22,763 nucleotides of DNA from RGIG1666 sp045595745 (lineage in GTDB: Bacteria > Bacillota > Clostridia > UBA1381 > UBA9506), in NCBI GenBank assembly GCA_045595745.1, contig JAZOBB010000019.1:1-22763 (forward strand), given 5' to 3'. Made by a program: the position numbers and the translations under genes. Below are positions 6,858 through 14,569 of this stretch, one piece after another (the first letter of the stretch is position 1; each line of letters begins with the position of its first letter). The notes below the pieces were generated by a model. That model saw nothing but the letters and a program-made list of their open reading frames with translations, was not told the DNA's origin and made no database searches.

Positions 6858-8021
6858 CTACGACACGAATATTGTTTCAACACCGTCTACTGCGGCGTTA
6901 ATTAAAGTTTCACAATCTAAAAGCTCTTCAGATGCCTTAATTTTATCAAGCTTAGGCTTGGTGTTAGGATGCTTTGGTGTAAATATGGTACAGCAATCCT
7001 CGTAAGGTAAAATAGAGGTCTCAAAAGTGCCAATCATTCTCGCGCGTTCGACGATTTCGTCCTTATCCATACCGATAACGGGTCTGAATACGGGCATTGA
7101 TACTGCATCATTGGTAACACCTAATGCCTCGACAGTCTGGCTTGCAACCTGACCGATGCTTTCGCCTGTCACCAATGCAATCGCGCCATTTTTTCGAGCT
7201 ATGCGTTCAGAAATTTTCATCATAAAGCGACGCATAATAATTGTAAGCTGCTCTTCAGGGCAATGCTTTCTTATTTCTAACTGAATGTCGGTAAACGGAA
7301 CAACGTGCACACGCATACCGCCTGTATATCCCGACACAATTTTGGCAAGCTCTAAAACCTTTTCTTTTGCGCGGTCGCTGGTATAAGGATGTGAAAAGAA
7401 ATGCACCGCCTCGAGCGCAACTCCACGTTTTGCTGCCATATATCCTGCAACCGGGCTGTCGATTCCGCCCGATAATAAGAGCATTGCCTTTGCATTTGTG
7501 CCGACAGGCATTCCGCCCGGCCCTTTAATTTTATCGCAATAAACATAGGTATTGGTGTCGCGCACCTCGACCATAACGGTCTTTTCGGGTGCTTTAACAT
7601 CAACTGCAAGATGCGGAAATTTCATACAAAGTGAACCGCCAACCTCGCGACAGATTTCAGGAGATTTAAGCGGAAATTTTTTATCCGAGCGTTTTGCTTC
7701 CACCTTAAATGTGGCTGCCGCGCTAAGCTCGTCTTTTAAGCATTCGGCCGTTCCCTCGCAAATTGCACCGATTTCTTTGGGCAGAACATATGCCCTTGTA
7801 ATTGATACTATACCAAAAACCTTTTTAAGTCTTTCGGTTGCCTCGCTTATGTTTTCCTCGTCGGGCAGACTGATGTAGGTTGTTGCCTGCGCCTTTGTTA
7901 TATCGGGTGACATTCCGCGAAGAGCCGCGCGAATATTTTTAACCAACAAATCCTCAAAAATCGGGCGGTTTAAGCCTTTTAAAATTATTTCTCCATATTT
8001 TACTAAAATTACCTGCTTCAC
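6858..8021 (-). CDS. thiI: tRNA 4-thiouridine synthase ThiI, short form without rhodanese domain
   Basis: A 387-residue ThiI, which adenylates U8 of tRNA and inserts sulfur. An N-terminal ferredoxin-like domain (about 1-60) leads into a THUMP domain (about 60-165). The PP-loop SGGIDSP lies at 184-190. The sulfur-transfer site YEDCCTIFTPKHP places C344 at the position of the conserved E. coli cysteine. The C-terminal rhodanese domain of enterobacterial ThiI is absent, as is usual in Gram-positive bacteria, where a dedicated cysteine desulfurase supplies sulfur. The start codon is GTG, set by AGGAGG upstream. The gap to the methyltransferase before it is 10 bases, so the two are surely co-transcribed. 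Confidence 0.95.
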   Translation of the reverse strand: MKQVILVKYGEIILKGLNRPIFEDLLVKNIRAALRGMSPDITKAQATTYISLPDEENISEATERLKKVFGIVSITRAYVLPKEIGAICEGTAECLKDELSAAATFKVEAKRSDKKFPLKSPEICREVGGSLCMKFPHLAVDVKAPEKTVMVEVRDTNTYVYCDKIKGPGGMPVGTNAKAMLLLSGGIDSPVAGYMAAKRGVALEAVHFFSHPYTSDRAKEKVLELAKIVSGYTGGMRVHVVPFTDIQLEIRKHCPEEQLTIIMRRFMMKISERIARKNGAIALVTGESIGQVASQTVEALGVTNDAVSMPVFRPVIGMDKDEIVERARMIGTFETSILPYEDCCTIFTPKHPNTKPKLDKIKASEELLDCETLINAAVDGVETIFVS

Positions 8022-8031
8022 TTATTTCCTC

Positions 8032-8796
8032 CTATTTTACGAATCGAGTCTGAATCGGGTCAATGTTTCGGCAAACATACAAAAGCCGTTCACTTTTTTC
8101 GTGCGCTTTAGCGTCTGTATATCCGTCAAAGCACGATAAAATCTCAAATCCTTGACGTTTTAAGGCACCTAAAACTTCTGTTTCAGAGTAGCAACGTTCG
8201 GTATGTACTTCGTCAAAGCGTTCATAAAGACCGTCTTTTGTTTCTGAGAAAAATGTAAGATAAAAATCGCATAAATCAGATTCTTCATCATAATCATTTT
8301 CCCACACATAAAAAATGCCGTCAGTTTCGTATGTATAAGTTTGATTAGCCAGAATATTTTTAAATTTATATTCCGAGTTTATATCAAAAATCAAAAGTCC
8401 GTTCGGATTTAAATAATTGTTGCACAAACGAAAAACGGTATCTAAGTCGCCGTCTTCGGTCAGATAGTTTATGCTGTCCAGCATACAAACAATTGCGTCT
8501 ACTGTGCCGTAAAGCTCAAGCTCGCGCATATCCTGACATAAAAGAAGAGCCGCGGGGCATTTTTTTCGTGCTACGTTAAGCATTGCATCAGAGCTATCAG
8601 CTCCAATCATATCATATCCGCGCTCTAAAAGCAAGCCCGTAAGAGTGCCTGTGCCACAGGCAAGGTCTAAAACCAGCTCTGGATTTTTTTCCTCGCGGGA
8701 AAAGATTTTGCAAATTTTATCTGCCGCGCTTTCGTATTCTACATCAAATGTGAGCTTGTCATATAGCTCGGCAAAGCGATTATATGCATCTGTCAT
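8032..8796 (-). CDS. Class I SAM-dependent methyltransferase (YqeM-like)
   Basis: A 254-residue Rossmann-fold methyltransferase. The SAM-binding motif VLDLACGTGTLT is at 42-53, the acidic end of strand 2 is in MIGADSSDAML, and motif IV is DAIVCMLDSINYLTEDGDL. The overall pattern resembles Bacillus YqeM, a putative methyltransferase of unknown target. The start ATG overlaps the rarA stop codon by 4 bases (8793-8796), and thiI follows 10 bases later. The context would allow a tRNA substrate but does not prove one. Confidence 0.87.
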   Translation of the reverse strand: MTDAYNRFAELYDKLTFDVEYESAADKICKIFSREEKNPELVLDLACGTGTLTGLLLERGYDMIGADSSDAMLNVARKKCPAALLLCQDMRELELYGTVDAIVCMLDSINYLTEDGDLDTVFRLCNNYLNPNGLLIFDINSEYKFKNILANQTYTYETDGIFYVWENDYDEESDLCDFYLTFFSETKDGLYERFDEVHTERCYSETEVLGALKRQGFEILSCFDGYTDAKAHEKSERLLYVCRNIDPIQTRFVK

Positions 8797-10079
8797 TTGT
8801 CTTTTCCCTCCCCGTCTTTAATTTGCTGCCAATATTTTGCGGTCAGCTGTTCGTTTTTATTAGAGCCGGGATTATAATATTTTTTATTTTTTATATTATC
8901 AGGCAGATACTGCTGATTTACATAGTTGTTGGGGTAATCGTGCGGATATTTATAAGTAAGTCCACGTCCCATTTTTTTTGCGCCGCCGTAATGAGCATCC
9001 TTTAAATGCTTCGGAACATCGCCTGTGTAAGAATTGTTTACATCTGAAAGAGCCTCGTCAATTGCCATAACTGCAGAGTTGCTCTTAGGAGCTGTAGCAA
9101 GCAATAAAGTTGCCTCGGCTAGCGGAATGCGAGCCTCGGGCAGACCCAGCTGCAACGCGGCATCTACACAAGCTTTTGTAATTGCCATAGCCTGCGGATA
9201 TGCAAGACCGATATCCTCTGCTGCAATAACCATAAGTCTGCGGCAAATAATCATAAGGTCTCCGCCCGCAATAAGCCGTGCCAAATAATGCACAGCGGCA
9301 TCGGGGTCGCTGCCTCTTATAGATTTTTGAAATGCACTAATCACGTCATAGTGGCTGTCACCGTCTTTGTCGTGACGAAAAGCCTTTTTGTTCACGCACT
9401 GCTCAACAAAATCTATGTCTATGGTTATGGTGTTTTCGCTGTCAGGCTGTGCCGCCATAACACAAAGCTCTAAGGTATTAAGCGATTTTCGCACATCGCC
9501 CGATGAGGTCTGGGCAATAAACTCTAAAGCCTCATCACAAATCGAGATATTTATTGAAAGCTCGTCTTTTAAAAGACGGATTCCTCGATTTAGAGCATCT
9601 TTAATATCAGATGGCATAAGCGGCATAAATTCAAAAACGGTTGCACGGCTTAAAATCGCGTTATAGATATAAAAATACGGATTTTCGGTCGTGCTTGCAA
9701 TTAGTGTAATAGAGCCGTTTTCAATAAATTCTAATAGAGATTGCTGTTGTTTTTTGTTAAAGTTCTGAATCTCGTCAAGATACAAAAGCACACCGCCGGT
9801 GTTTTCTAACATATCGAGCTCTTTTATAATTTCTTTTATGTCAGAAACAGATGCGTTTGTGGCATTTAGCTTATAAAGCTTTTTGCCCGCTGCTCGGGCG
9901 GCAATGTTTGCAATGGTGGTTTTGCCTGTTCCCGACGGACCATAAAAAATCATATTAGGGATAGTTCCCGACTCTATTAGTTTTCTTAAAATCTTGCCTT
10001 CGCCGATTAAATGACGTTGACCGAATACATCAGAAAGTGTATCGGGTCTTATTCTGTCTGCAAGTGGGGATATAGGCAT
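8793..10079 (-). CDS. rarA: Replication-associated recombination protein A (RarA/MgsA family AAA+ ATPase)
   Basis: A 428-residue clamp-loader-like AAA+ ATPase that acts at stalled replication forks. It starts MPISPLADRIRPDTLSDVFG, typical of the family. Walker A GPSGTGKTT is at 47-55, Walker B LLYLDEI at 98-104, and sensor 1 is in LIASTTENPYF. The C-terminal tetramerisation part includes AEDIGLAYPQAM and the end signature HYGGAKKMGRGLTYKYPHDY. I chose ATG 10079 over an upstream in-frame ATG at 10133, because AAGGAG lies eight bases before it and the upstream extension overlaps the jag terminator hairpin. It overlaps the methyltransferase start. Confidence 0.94.
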   Translation of the reverse strand: MPISPLADRIRPDTLSDVFGQRHLIGEGKILRKLIESGTIPNMIFYGPSGTGKTTIANIAARAAGKKLYKLNATNASVSDIKEIIKELDMLENTGGVLLYLDEIQNFNKKQQQSLLEFIENGSITLIASTTENPYFYIYNAILSRATVFEFMPLMPSDIKDALNRGIRLLKDELSINISICDEALEFIAQTSSGDVRKSLNTLELCVMAAQPDSENTITIDIDFVEQCVNKKAFRHDKDGDSHYDVISAFQKSIRGSDPDAAVHYLARLIAGGDLMIICRRLMVIAAEDIGLAYPQAMAITKACVDAALQLGLPEARIPLAEATLLLATAPKSNSAVMAIDEALSDVNNSYTGDVPKHLKDAHYGGAKKMGRGLTYKYPHDYPNNYVNQQYLPDNIKNKKYYNPGSNKNEQLTAKYWQQIKDGEGKDK

Positions 10080-10114
10080 CTGTTTCACTCCTTTCGAATA
10101 CATCTGTAATCCCG

Positions 10115-10156
10115 AAAAAGACCCGTATAACACTACGTGCTATATCGGGTCTTTTA
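10115..10156 (-). terminator. Terminator between jag and rarA
   Basis: Minus strand: AAAAGACCCG, bulged A, TATAGCAC, loop GTA, GTGTTATA, CGGGTCTTTTT. About 18 bp of stem and five T. It ends the rpmH-jag series. I see no clear separate promoter for rarA downstream of it, so rarA may depend on read-through or on a weak promoter I cannot identify. Confidence 0.85.
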
Positions 10157-10165
10157 ATCTTAAAA

Positions 10166-10789
10166 TTACTTCTTTTTCAGCGCGATAACAATACGGCGAT
10201 TCGGTTCTTCGCCAACGCTGTAAGTATCAACATCGGGGTTCGCCTGCAAGGTTGAATGAATAATTCTGCGTTCGTTTGAGCTCATTGGCTCTAAGGTAAC
10301 CTTACGATGCGTTTTAACCACAGAACGTGCCAGATTATTTGCAAGCTTAATAAGTGTTGCATGACGTTTTTCGCGATAGTTTTCGGTATCTAAAATAACC
10401 TTAACATATTCGCCGTCGCCACGATTAACACAGAGACTTGTCAAATGCTCTAAAGCATCTAATGTGTCGCCGCGTTTTCCGATAATAATTCCCATATTAT
10501 CGCCTGATAAGTCAATTTTCATCAGTTTTTCGGATGTTTGAATGTCGATATCAACCTTAAGTCCCATACCGAAAAATACTTCGGTTAAAAATTCGCGTGC
10601 ACGTGATTCCAAATCTAAGCTCGGCGTTACGCGAACTACTGCATCTTTAGAGCCTAAGCCGAACAAACCGCGGCTGCCCTCTTCTAAAATTTCTACTTTA
10701 ACTTTATCTTCAGTCAGTCCCAGCTCGGAAAGAGCAAGCTCAATTGCAGCCTGAACTGTTTTTGCCGATTTTGTAATACTGTTACTCAT
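10166..10789 (-). CDS. jag: Jag/KhpB RNA-binding protein
   Basis: A 207-residue Jag (SpoIIIJ-associated, also called KhpB). The Jag-N domain (1-52) includes EEGSRGLFGLGSKDAVVRV. The KH domain carries the GxxG loop IIIGKRGDTLDAL (about 101-113). The C-terminal R3H domain has NERRIIH (172-178). The family binds RNA and affects cell elongation and, in Bacillus, sporulation. It overlaps the yidC stop by 4 bases, its usual partnership. AGGAGG lies directly before the ATG, inside the end of yidC. Confidence 0.95.
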   Translation of the reverse strand: MSNSITKSAKTVQAAIELALSELGLTEDKVKVEILEEGSRGLFGLGSKDAVVRVTPSLDLESRAREFLTEVFFGMGLKVDIDIQTSEKLMKIDLSGDNMGIIIGKRGDTLDALEHLTSLCVNRGDGEYVKVILDTENYREKRHATLIKLANNLARSVVKTHRKVTLEPMSSNERRIIHSTLQANPDVDTYSVGEEPNRRIVIALKKK

Positions 10790-11697
10790 TTTTTCCTCCT
10801 CTTACTTTCTCTCTCTCTAAAATGTTCCTTTGTTTCAGAAACGGTTTCTTCTGCAATTTTTTTGCCAACTACTTTTGTTAAAATAATCTGCTGAACAAAT
10901 TGCACGATGTTTGAAATTATCCAATAAAGACCCAGACCAGCCGGCAGAGAGAACGCAAAGAATACAGTCATAAACGGGAAAATATAGTTCATCATCTGCA
11001 TAGTCTGTGCATTGTCGCCCGATGGCTTGTTACCCGACAGCTTTTGTGTAAGCCACGAGGTTAAAAATGTTGTAAGACCTGCCAAAACAGGAATTAAAAG
11101 AAGCGGACTTATGTTATTTAAAGAAGGTGTAGCCGATAAATCCAGACCGATAAAGTTAAAATCCATTGTTAAAGCACCCGAAAGCGAGGGGAGCTTTTCT
11201 ACCAATTCATTAAAATGCTCGGTCATAAACTTTGCAGCAGGAATTTCGTTTACCATTCTGCCGGTAACTTCAAGACCCATTGTTTTCATAACTTCAATGG
11301 TTTCTGTAAGGGTCGGAAGTCCGTATTTGCCCAGCTGTACCACATAGGTCAGCGGATTTCTGATAATGTTATACAAACCAATCAAAAGCGGAAACTGTAT
11401 CAAAAGCGGCAAGCATCCACCCATGGGGTTGATGTTGTTGGACTGATAAAGCTTCATTGTCTCTTGATTCAATTTTTCTTTGTCATACTGATACTTTTTT
11501 TGAAGTTCTGCTAATTTTGGCTGAACTGCCTGCATTTTAGACATAGATTTTTGCTGTTTAACAGAAAGCGGCAACAAAATAGCCTTGGTGATAATTGTAA
11601 ACAGCACAAGTGTCCAACCATAGTTTTTTACCGCTAAAAAAATAAAACGGAAAAGATATCCGAGCGGTACGTTAATAATGTCTAAGAAACTACCCAA
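10786..11697 (-). CDS. yidC: Membrane protein insertase YidC/Oxa1
   Basis: A 303-residue YidC of the Gram-positive type, which inserts membrane proteins alone or with SecYEG. It has no signal peptide with a lipobox and no large periplasmic domain. The first transmembrane segments (about 12-24 and 27-42) contain K38 at the place of the conserved groove arginine of E. coli YidC. The signature NPMGGCLPLLIQFPLLIGLYNIIRNP follows. Further spans lie near 195-215, 230-250 and 255-280. The tail is basic (ERESKRRKK). The start is TTG at 11697: AAGGAGG is eight bases upstream and no other in-frame start fits. Confidence 0.95.
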   Translation of the reverse strand: MGSFLDIINVPLGYLFRFIFLAVKNYGWTLVLFTIITKAILLPLSVKQQKSMSKMQAVQPKLAELQKKYQYDKEKLNQETMKLYQSNNINPMGGCLPLLIQFPLLIGLYNIIRNPLTYVVQLGKYGLPTLTETIEVMKTMGLEVTGRMVNEIPAAKFMTEHFNELVEKLPSLSGALTMDFNFIGLDLSATPSLNNISPLLLIPVLAGLTTFLTSWLTQKLSGNKPSGDNAQTMQMMNYIFPFMTVFFAFSLPAGLGLYWIISNIVQFVQQIILTKVVGKKIAEETVSETKEHFRERESKRRKK

Positions 11698-11717
11698 TCA
11701 ATTTGCCTCCTTCGGCT

Positions 11718-11927
11718 CTATTTTACGGGGTCATAGCCACCTTTTGAAAAAGGATGGCATCTTAAGATTCGCCATATAGCCATAATACTTCCTTTAAGTG
11801 CACCTTTTTTTTCGATTGCCTCGAGCGCATATTGCGAGCAGGTTGGATAAAATCTGCATCGGGGCGGAAAAAGCGGCGATATAAACTTACGGTAAAAACG
11901 GATAAGTGCTATAAGCAGTCTCTTCAT
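11718..11927 (-). CDS. yidD: Membrane protein insertion efficiency factor YidD
   Basis: A 69-residue YidD, a small membrane-associated protein that helps YidC-dependent insertion. The full signature is present: IRFYRKFISPLFPPRCRFYP, TCSQYALEAIEKKG, RILRCHPFSKGGYDPV. GAGGT precedes the ATG. It lies between rnpA (24 bases) and yidC (20 bases), the standard place. Confidence 0.96.
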   Translation of the reverse strand: MKRLLIALIRFYRKFISPLFPPRCRFYPTCSQYALEAIEKKGALKGSIMAIWRILRCHPFSKGGYDPVK

Positions 11928-11951
11928 AAGATAAGACCTCGCATATAAGGT

Positions 11952-12293
11952 TTAGCAATTTAAAAGATCGGCTCTTTTAAAAATTTCGCCAAGCTCTGCC
12001 GAAACCTCGTGATAAGTGTCTAAAGATAAACAGTCGGATTTTGCTACAATCACAATATCGTAGCCGAGTTTTATATCGGTTTCCATTAAGCGATAGCTTT
12101 CCTTTAAAAGCCTCCTGACGCGGTTTCGTTTAACCGCCTTGGCTATTTTTTTCCCGACCTTAAGCCCTAAGCGGTTAACCTCGAGCCTGTTGGGCAGAAA
12201 ATAAAGGATAAAGTGTTTGTGGTATATTTTTTTGCCTTTTTGATAAACTCTTAAAAACAATGAATTCTGATTAAGACTAACTGTCTTTATCAT
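11952..12293 (-). CDS. rnpA: Ribonuclease P protein component
   Basis: A 113-residue RnpA, the protein cofactor of RNase P that aids 5' maturation of tRNAs. The basic signature KVGKKIAKAVKRNRVRRLLKES (about 46-67) is the RNA-binding core. An FxxVYxKGKK-like start (FLRVYQKGKK) and DIVIVAKSD are also present. The ATG is preceded by AAGGG. It follows rpmH as usual, but with a 53-base imperfect hairpin in between. Confidence 0.95.
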   Translation of the reverse strand: MIKTVSLNQNSLFLRVYQKGKKIYHKHFILYFLPNRLEVNRLGLKVGKKIAKAVKRNRVRRLLKESYRLMETDIKLGYDIVIVAKSDCLSLDTYHEVSAELGEIFKRADLLNC

Positions 12294-12316
12294 AAAAAAT
12301 CCCTTTCAAAATAGCG

Positions 12317-12369
12317 GATTTATGAATAAAGTCGCTGAAGAAATCCCCAGCGACCATTTTTCATAAATC
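12317..12369 (-). other. Nested hairpin between rpmH and rnpA
   Basis: An outer perfect 10-bp stem (GATTTATGAA with TTCATAAATC) encloses an inner 7-bp stem (GTCGCTG with CAGCGAC). On the minus strand the inner stem is followed by TTTATT and then the outer arm. It could be a weak terminator, a processing site or an mRNA stabiliser that sets the ratio of L34 to RnpA. The structure is directly visible; the role is inference. Confidence 0.6.
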
Positions 12370-12372
12370 AAA

Positions 12373-12507
12373 TTATGCAGACAATACCTTTCTGCCTTTG
12401 AGTCTTCTTCTCGCCAATACCTTACGGCCGGAACGAGTACTCATTCGATTTCTAAAACCGTGGTCTTTTTTTCTTTTACGTTTATTCGGTTGATATGTTC
12501 TAAGCAA
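12373..12507 (-). CDS. rpmH: 50S ribosomal protein L34
   Basis: A 44-residue L34, the normal length: MLRTYQPNKRKRKKDHGFRN, then RMSTRSGRKVLARRRLKGRK and VLSA. The start codon is TTG at 12507, preceded by GGGAGGTGGAGCA; the next ATG would remove the conserved N-terminus. In many bacteria rpmH lies next to dnaA and the origin. Here the gene on the other side (12744) is not dnaA, and the gap has no DnaA boxes that I can see. Confidence 0.95.
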   Translation of the reverse strand: MLRTYQPNKRKRKKDHGFRNRMSTRSGRKVLARRRLKGRKVLSA

Positions 12508-12544
12508 ATGCTCCACCTCCCATTACGAACTTGACAAAAACGAA

Positions 12545-12553
12545 AGTATACCA
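12545..12553 (-). promoter_or_regulatory. Proximal extended -10 promoter of rpmH
   Basis: Minus strand TGGTATACT (TGn plus TATACT) lies about 38 bases before the rpmH start, with no good -35. It would act as a second, downstream promoter. Confidence 0.5.
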
Positions 12554-12580
12554 CTTTACTGTTTATCATACACTCTAGAT

Positions 12581-12609
12581 ATTATATAATGCCGACGGCA
12601 ACTTGTCAA
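12581..12609 (-). promoter_or_regulatory. Main promoter of rpmH-rnpA-yidD-yidC-jag
   Basis: Minus strand TTGACA (12604-12609), 17-base spacer, TATAAT (12581-12586). Both hexamers match the vegetative consensus perfectly. Confidence 0.9.
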
Positions 12610-12661
12610 TACTTTTTTTCTTCTTATTATGAATAAAATTTAAATTTGTACAAAAAAAGTG

Positions 12662-12690
12662 TTCCATTTATATAAGAATTGTGATAGAAT
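12662..12690 (+). promoter_or_regulatory. Candidate promoter of the DUF5050-like gene
   Basis: TTCCAT (12662-12667), 17-base spacer, TAGAAT (12685-12690), with TGA just before the -10, an extended -10 arrangement. The -35 is weak. It is the best plus-strand candidate in the divergent gap 12508-12743, which otherwise holds only AT-rich sequence and the rpmH promoters. Confidence 0.55.
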
Positions 12691-12743
12691 AAGTTTTGTA
12701 TTATAAAAAATTTGATTAATTACATATATTTTAGGAGGCATTT

Positions 12744-14501
12744 ATGAAAATCGATTTATTATGTCCTGCAGAAAGCAGAGGAGTAACCGTAAAAACAAAC
12801 AGCTCAACAGGTGAACCTTATGCACTTTTTCGTTTGTTTAATTTAAGCGATAAGGTTATAGACAGCATTAAATTTACCGCACGTGCATACGATGCTTACG
12901 GAAAAGAGCTTGGTTCAATTCCCATAGAGCTTAATGAGCTTGACGGTCAGCCAAAAAGTCCGTTTGCAGTTAACAAGGGTGTTTCGCTTGCCGAAATCTC
13001 AGAGGCAAGACACGTTGTTGCCGATATTAACGAGGTTACTTTTGCTGACGGCGAGGTATATACCGTAGATGAGAGCAATATGACGGAGGTAAACTATATT
13101 CAGCCTGATTATGAAGAGGTTACCAGATTAAAAAGTGTTGCCGGCAGCGATGCGGCTTGCTATGCTCAGGACCCGGGTCCTTATTGGCTTTGCGTTTGCT
13201 CGCGTCCTAATAAGCAGGAGGATTCAGAGTGCATACGTTGCGGAAGAGACAAACAGACAGTTTTAAACAAATTTTCTTCGCACGATAAAATAAACAAGGC
13301 GGTAGAAGAAAAACGTTTAGAAGAAGAAAGAGCAGAGCTTGAGCGTTTAGCAGAAATAGAACGCCAAAAAGAGCTTAAAAGAAAGAAAAATGCAAAAATT
13401 GCTGCAATATCGGGCATTTGCGTTGCGGCGGCGGCTGTTTTAGCTATCATTGTATGGCTTGTTTACGGCTTTGTAGTTACAAAAATAGCCGATTCTAAGG
13501 TAGCTGAGGGTAATTATATCGAAGCATACGAAATGTATCGCAGTGTAAATAGCAAAAACATAGGCAATGCATCTGAAAAGGTTAAGGGCAACAGCTTTGC
13601 CAATATGATTCAATCAGGAATTTTAACCGCTGACGAAGAAAACCTTTATTACATAAACAGCACTATGAATATTGTTAAAGAAAACAAGGCAAGCGGCGAA
13701 AAAACCACACTTGGCGAAAGTCAGGGTGTAAGCCTTAGCATATCGGGCGAATGGCTGTATTTTGTTGATTCTATAACAGGAGAGCTTTGTCGCATTAAGA
13801 CCGACGGTTCGATAACCGAAAATGTTATGAACGAGGCTCCGATGTTCTATACAACAATCGGAAACGATTTGTATTATATAGCAGAGGATACCGAAAGTGC
13901 ACAGGTTGCAGCACAGAATCAGCAGGCTCAGCAGCAGGCACAAATTGCATTGTTCTTAATGGATACCGAAAGCAAAAAGGCCGAAAAAATATCTGATGCA
14001 TCAATTTATTCACTCGAATTCTATAAAGGAAAGATTTATTATATCGATTCTGCTGACAATCACAAGCTTTATGTGATGAACGCAGACGGTAAAAATGCTC
14101 GTCTTTTGGTTGATGCCCCGATGTATGGCTTTACAATTTTAAATGATAAAATTTATTATTCAAACGGCACAATGGCAAGCGAAGAGGCAACAATTCCCAA
14201 TTTGACCTTAGAGGTTGCATCATTAGACGGAAAGGCAATCGAAACTGCCATAAGCGATAAAAAGATTAGCCTTATTTCAGCAGATAGCGGAAAAATTTAT
14301 TTTACCACATATGATGATAGTGTGCTTTATCAGATGGATGCAGAGACAAAAGAGGTTTCTCAGACTGCGGTAACCGATTTTAATGTGTTTAACATCGCTG
14401 ACGGATATATAAACTATATGTCGCTTGAAGGCGAAATGTTTAAAGCTAAGGCAGACGGCAGTGCAAAAGAGAGCATTGGTATGTTGAATCCTATGGGTTG
14501 A
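12744..14501 (+). CDS. Membrane-anchored protein with N-terminal zinc ribbon and C-terminal DUF5050-like propeller
   Basis: A 585-residue protein that I recognise only by parts. Residues 1-115 look like a small beta domain. W148-C150-C152-C163-C166 fits a W-x-C-x-C...C-x2-C zinc ribbon. A charged coiled coil (about 182-216, rich in E, K and R) leads to one transmembrane helix (219-244). KRKK just before the helix predicts a cytoplasmic N-terminus. A short TPR-like helix pair (about 246-280, AEGNYIEAYEMYRSV) follows. Residues 295-580 contain repeats of the type LYYINS, LYFVDS, IYYIDS, IYYSNG, IYFTTY, as in DUF5050 beta-propellers, interrupted by a Gln/Ala-rich insert (AAQNQQAQQQAQIA). Strong AGGAGG upstream. 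It probably senses or binds something outside the cell; no partner is visible. Confidence 0.8.
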   Translation: MKIDLLCPAESRGVTVKTNSSTGEPYALFRLFNLSDKVIDSIKFTARAYDAYGKELGSIPIELNELDGQPKSPFAVNKGVSLAEISEARHVVADINEVTFADGEVYTVDESNMTEVNYIQPDYEEVTRLKSVAGSDAACYAQDPGPYWLCVCSRPNKQEDSECIRCGRDKQTVLNKFSSHDKINKAVEEKRLEEERAELERLAEIERQKELKRKKNAKIAAISGICVAAAAVLAIIVWLVYGFVVTKIADSKVAEGNYIEAYEMYRSVNSKNIGNASEKVKGNSFANMIQSGILTADEENLYYINSTMNIVKENKASGEKTTLGESQGVSLSISGEWLYFVDSITGELCRIKTDGSITENVMNEAPMFYTTIGNDLYYIAEDTESAQVAAQNQQAQQQAQIALFLMDTESKKAEKISDASIYSLEFYKGKIYYIDSADNHKLYVMNADGKNARLLVDAPMYGFTILNDKIYYSNGTMASEEATIPNLTLEVASLDGKAIETAISDKKISLISADSGKIYFTTYDDSVLYQMDAETKEVSQTAVTDFNVFNIADGYINYMSLEGEMFKAKADGSAKESIGMLNPMG

Positions 14502-14520
14502 TTTAATAAATAAAAAATAG

Positions 14521-14550
14521 GGACTGTGGCTAAGGCCGCAGTCCTGTTTT
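14521..14550 (+). terminator. Terminator after the DUF5050-like gene
   Basis: GGACTGTGGC-TAAG-GCCGCAGTCC (10 bp, one G-T pair), then TGTTTT. It stands 19 bases before the hydE start, so hydE is either read through or has a promoter I could not find. Confidence 0.82.
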
Positions 14551-14569
14551 AAAAAAGAGGTGAGTGCTT

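Noticed and set aside
12508..12743. Replication origin next to rpmH
   Set aside because: No DnaA box of the TTATCCACA type, no dnaA or dnaN; only promoters and AT-rich sequence.
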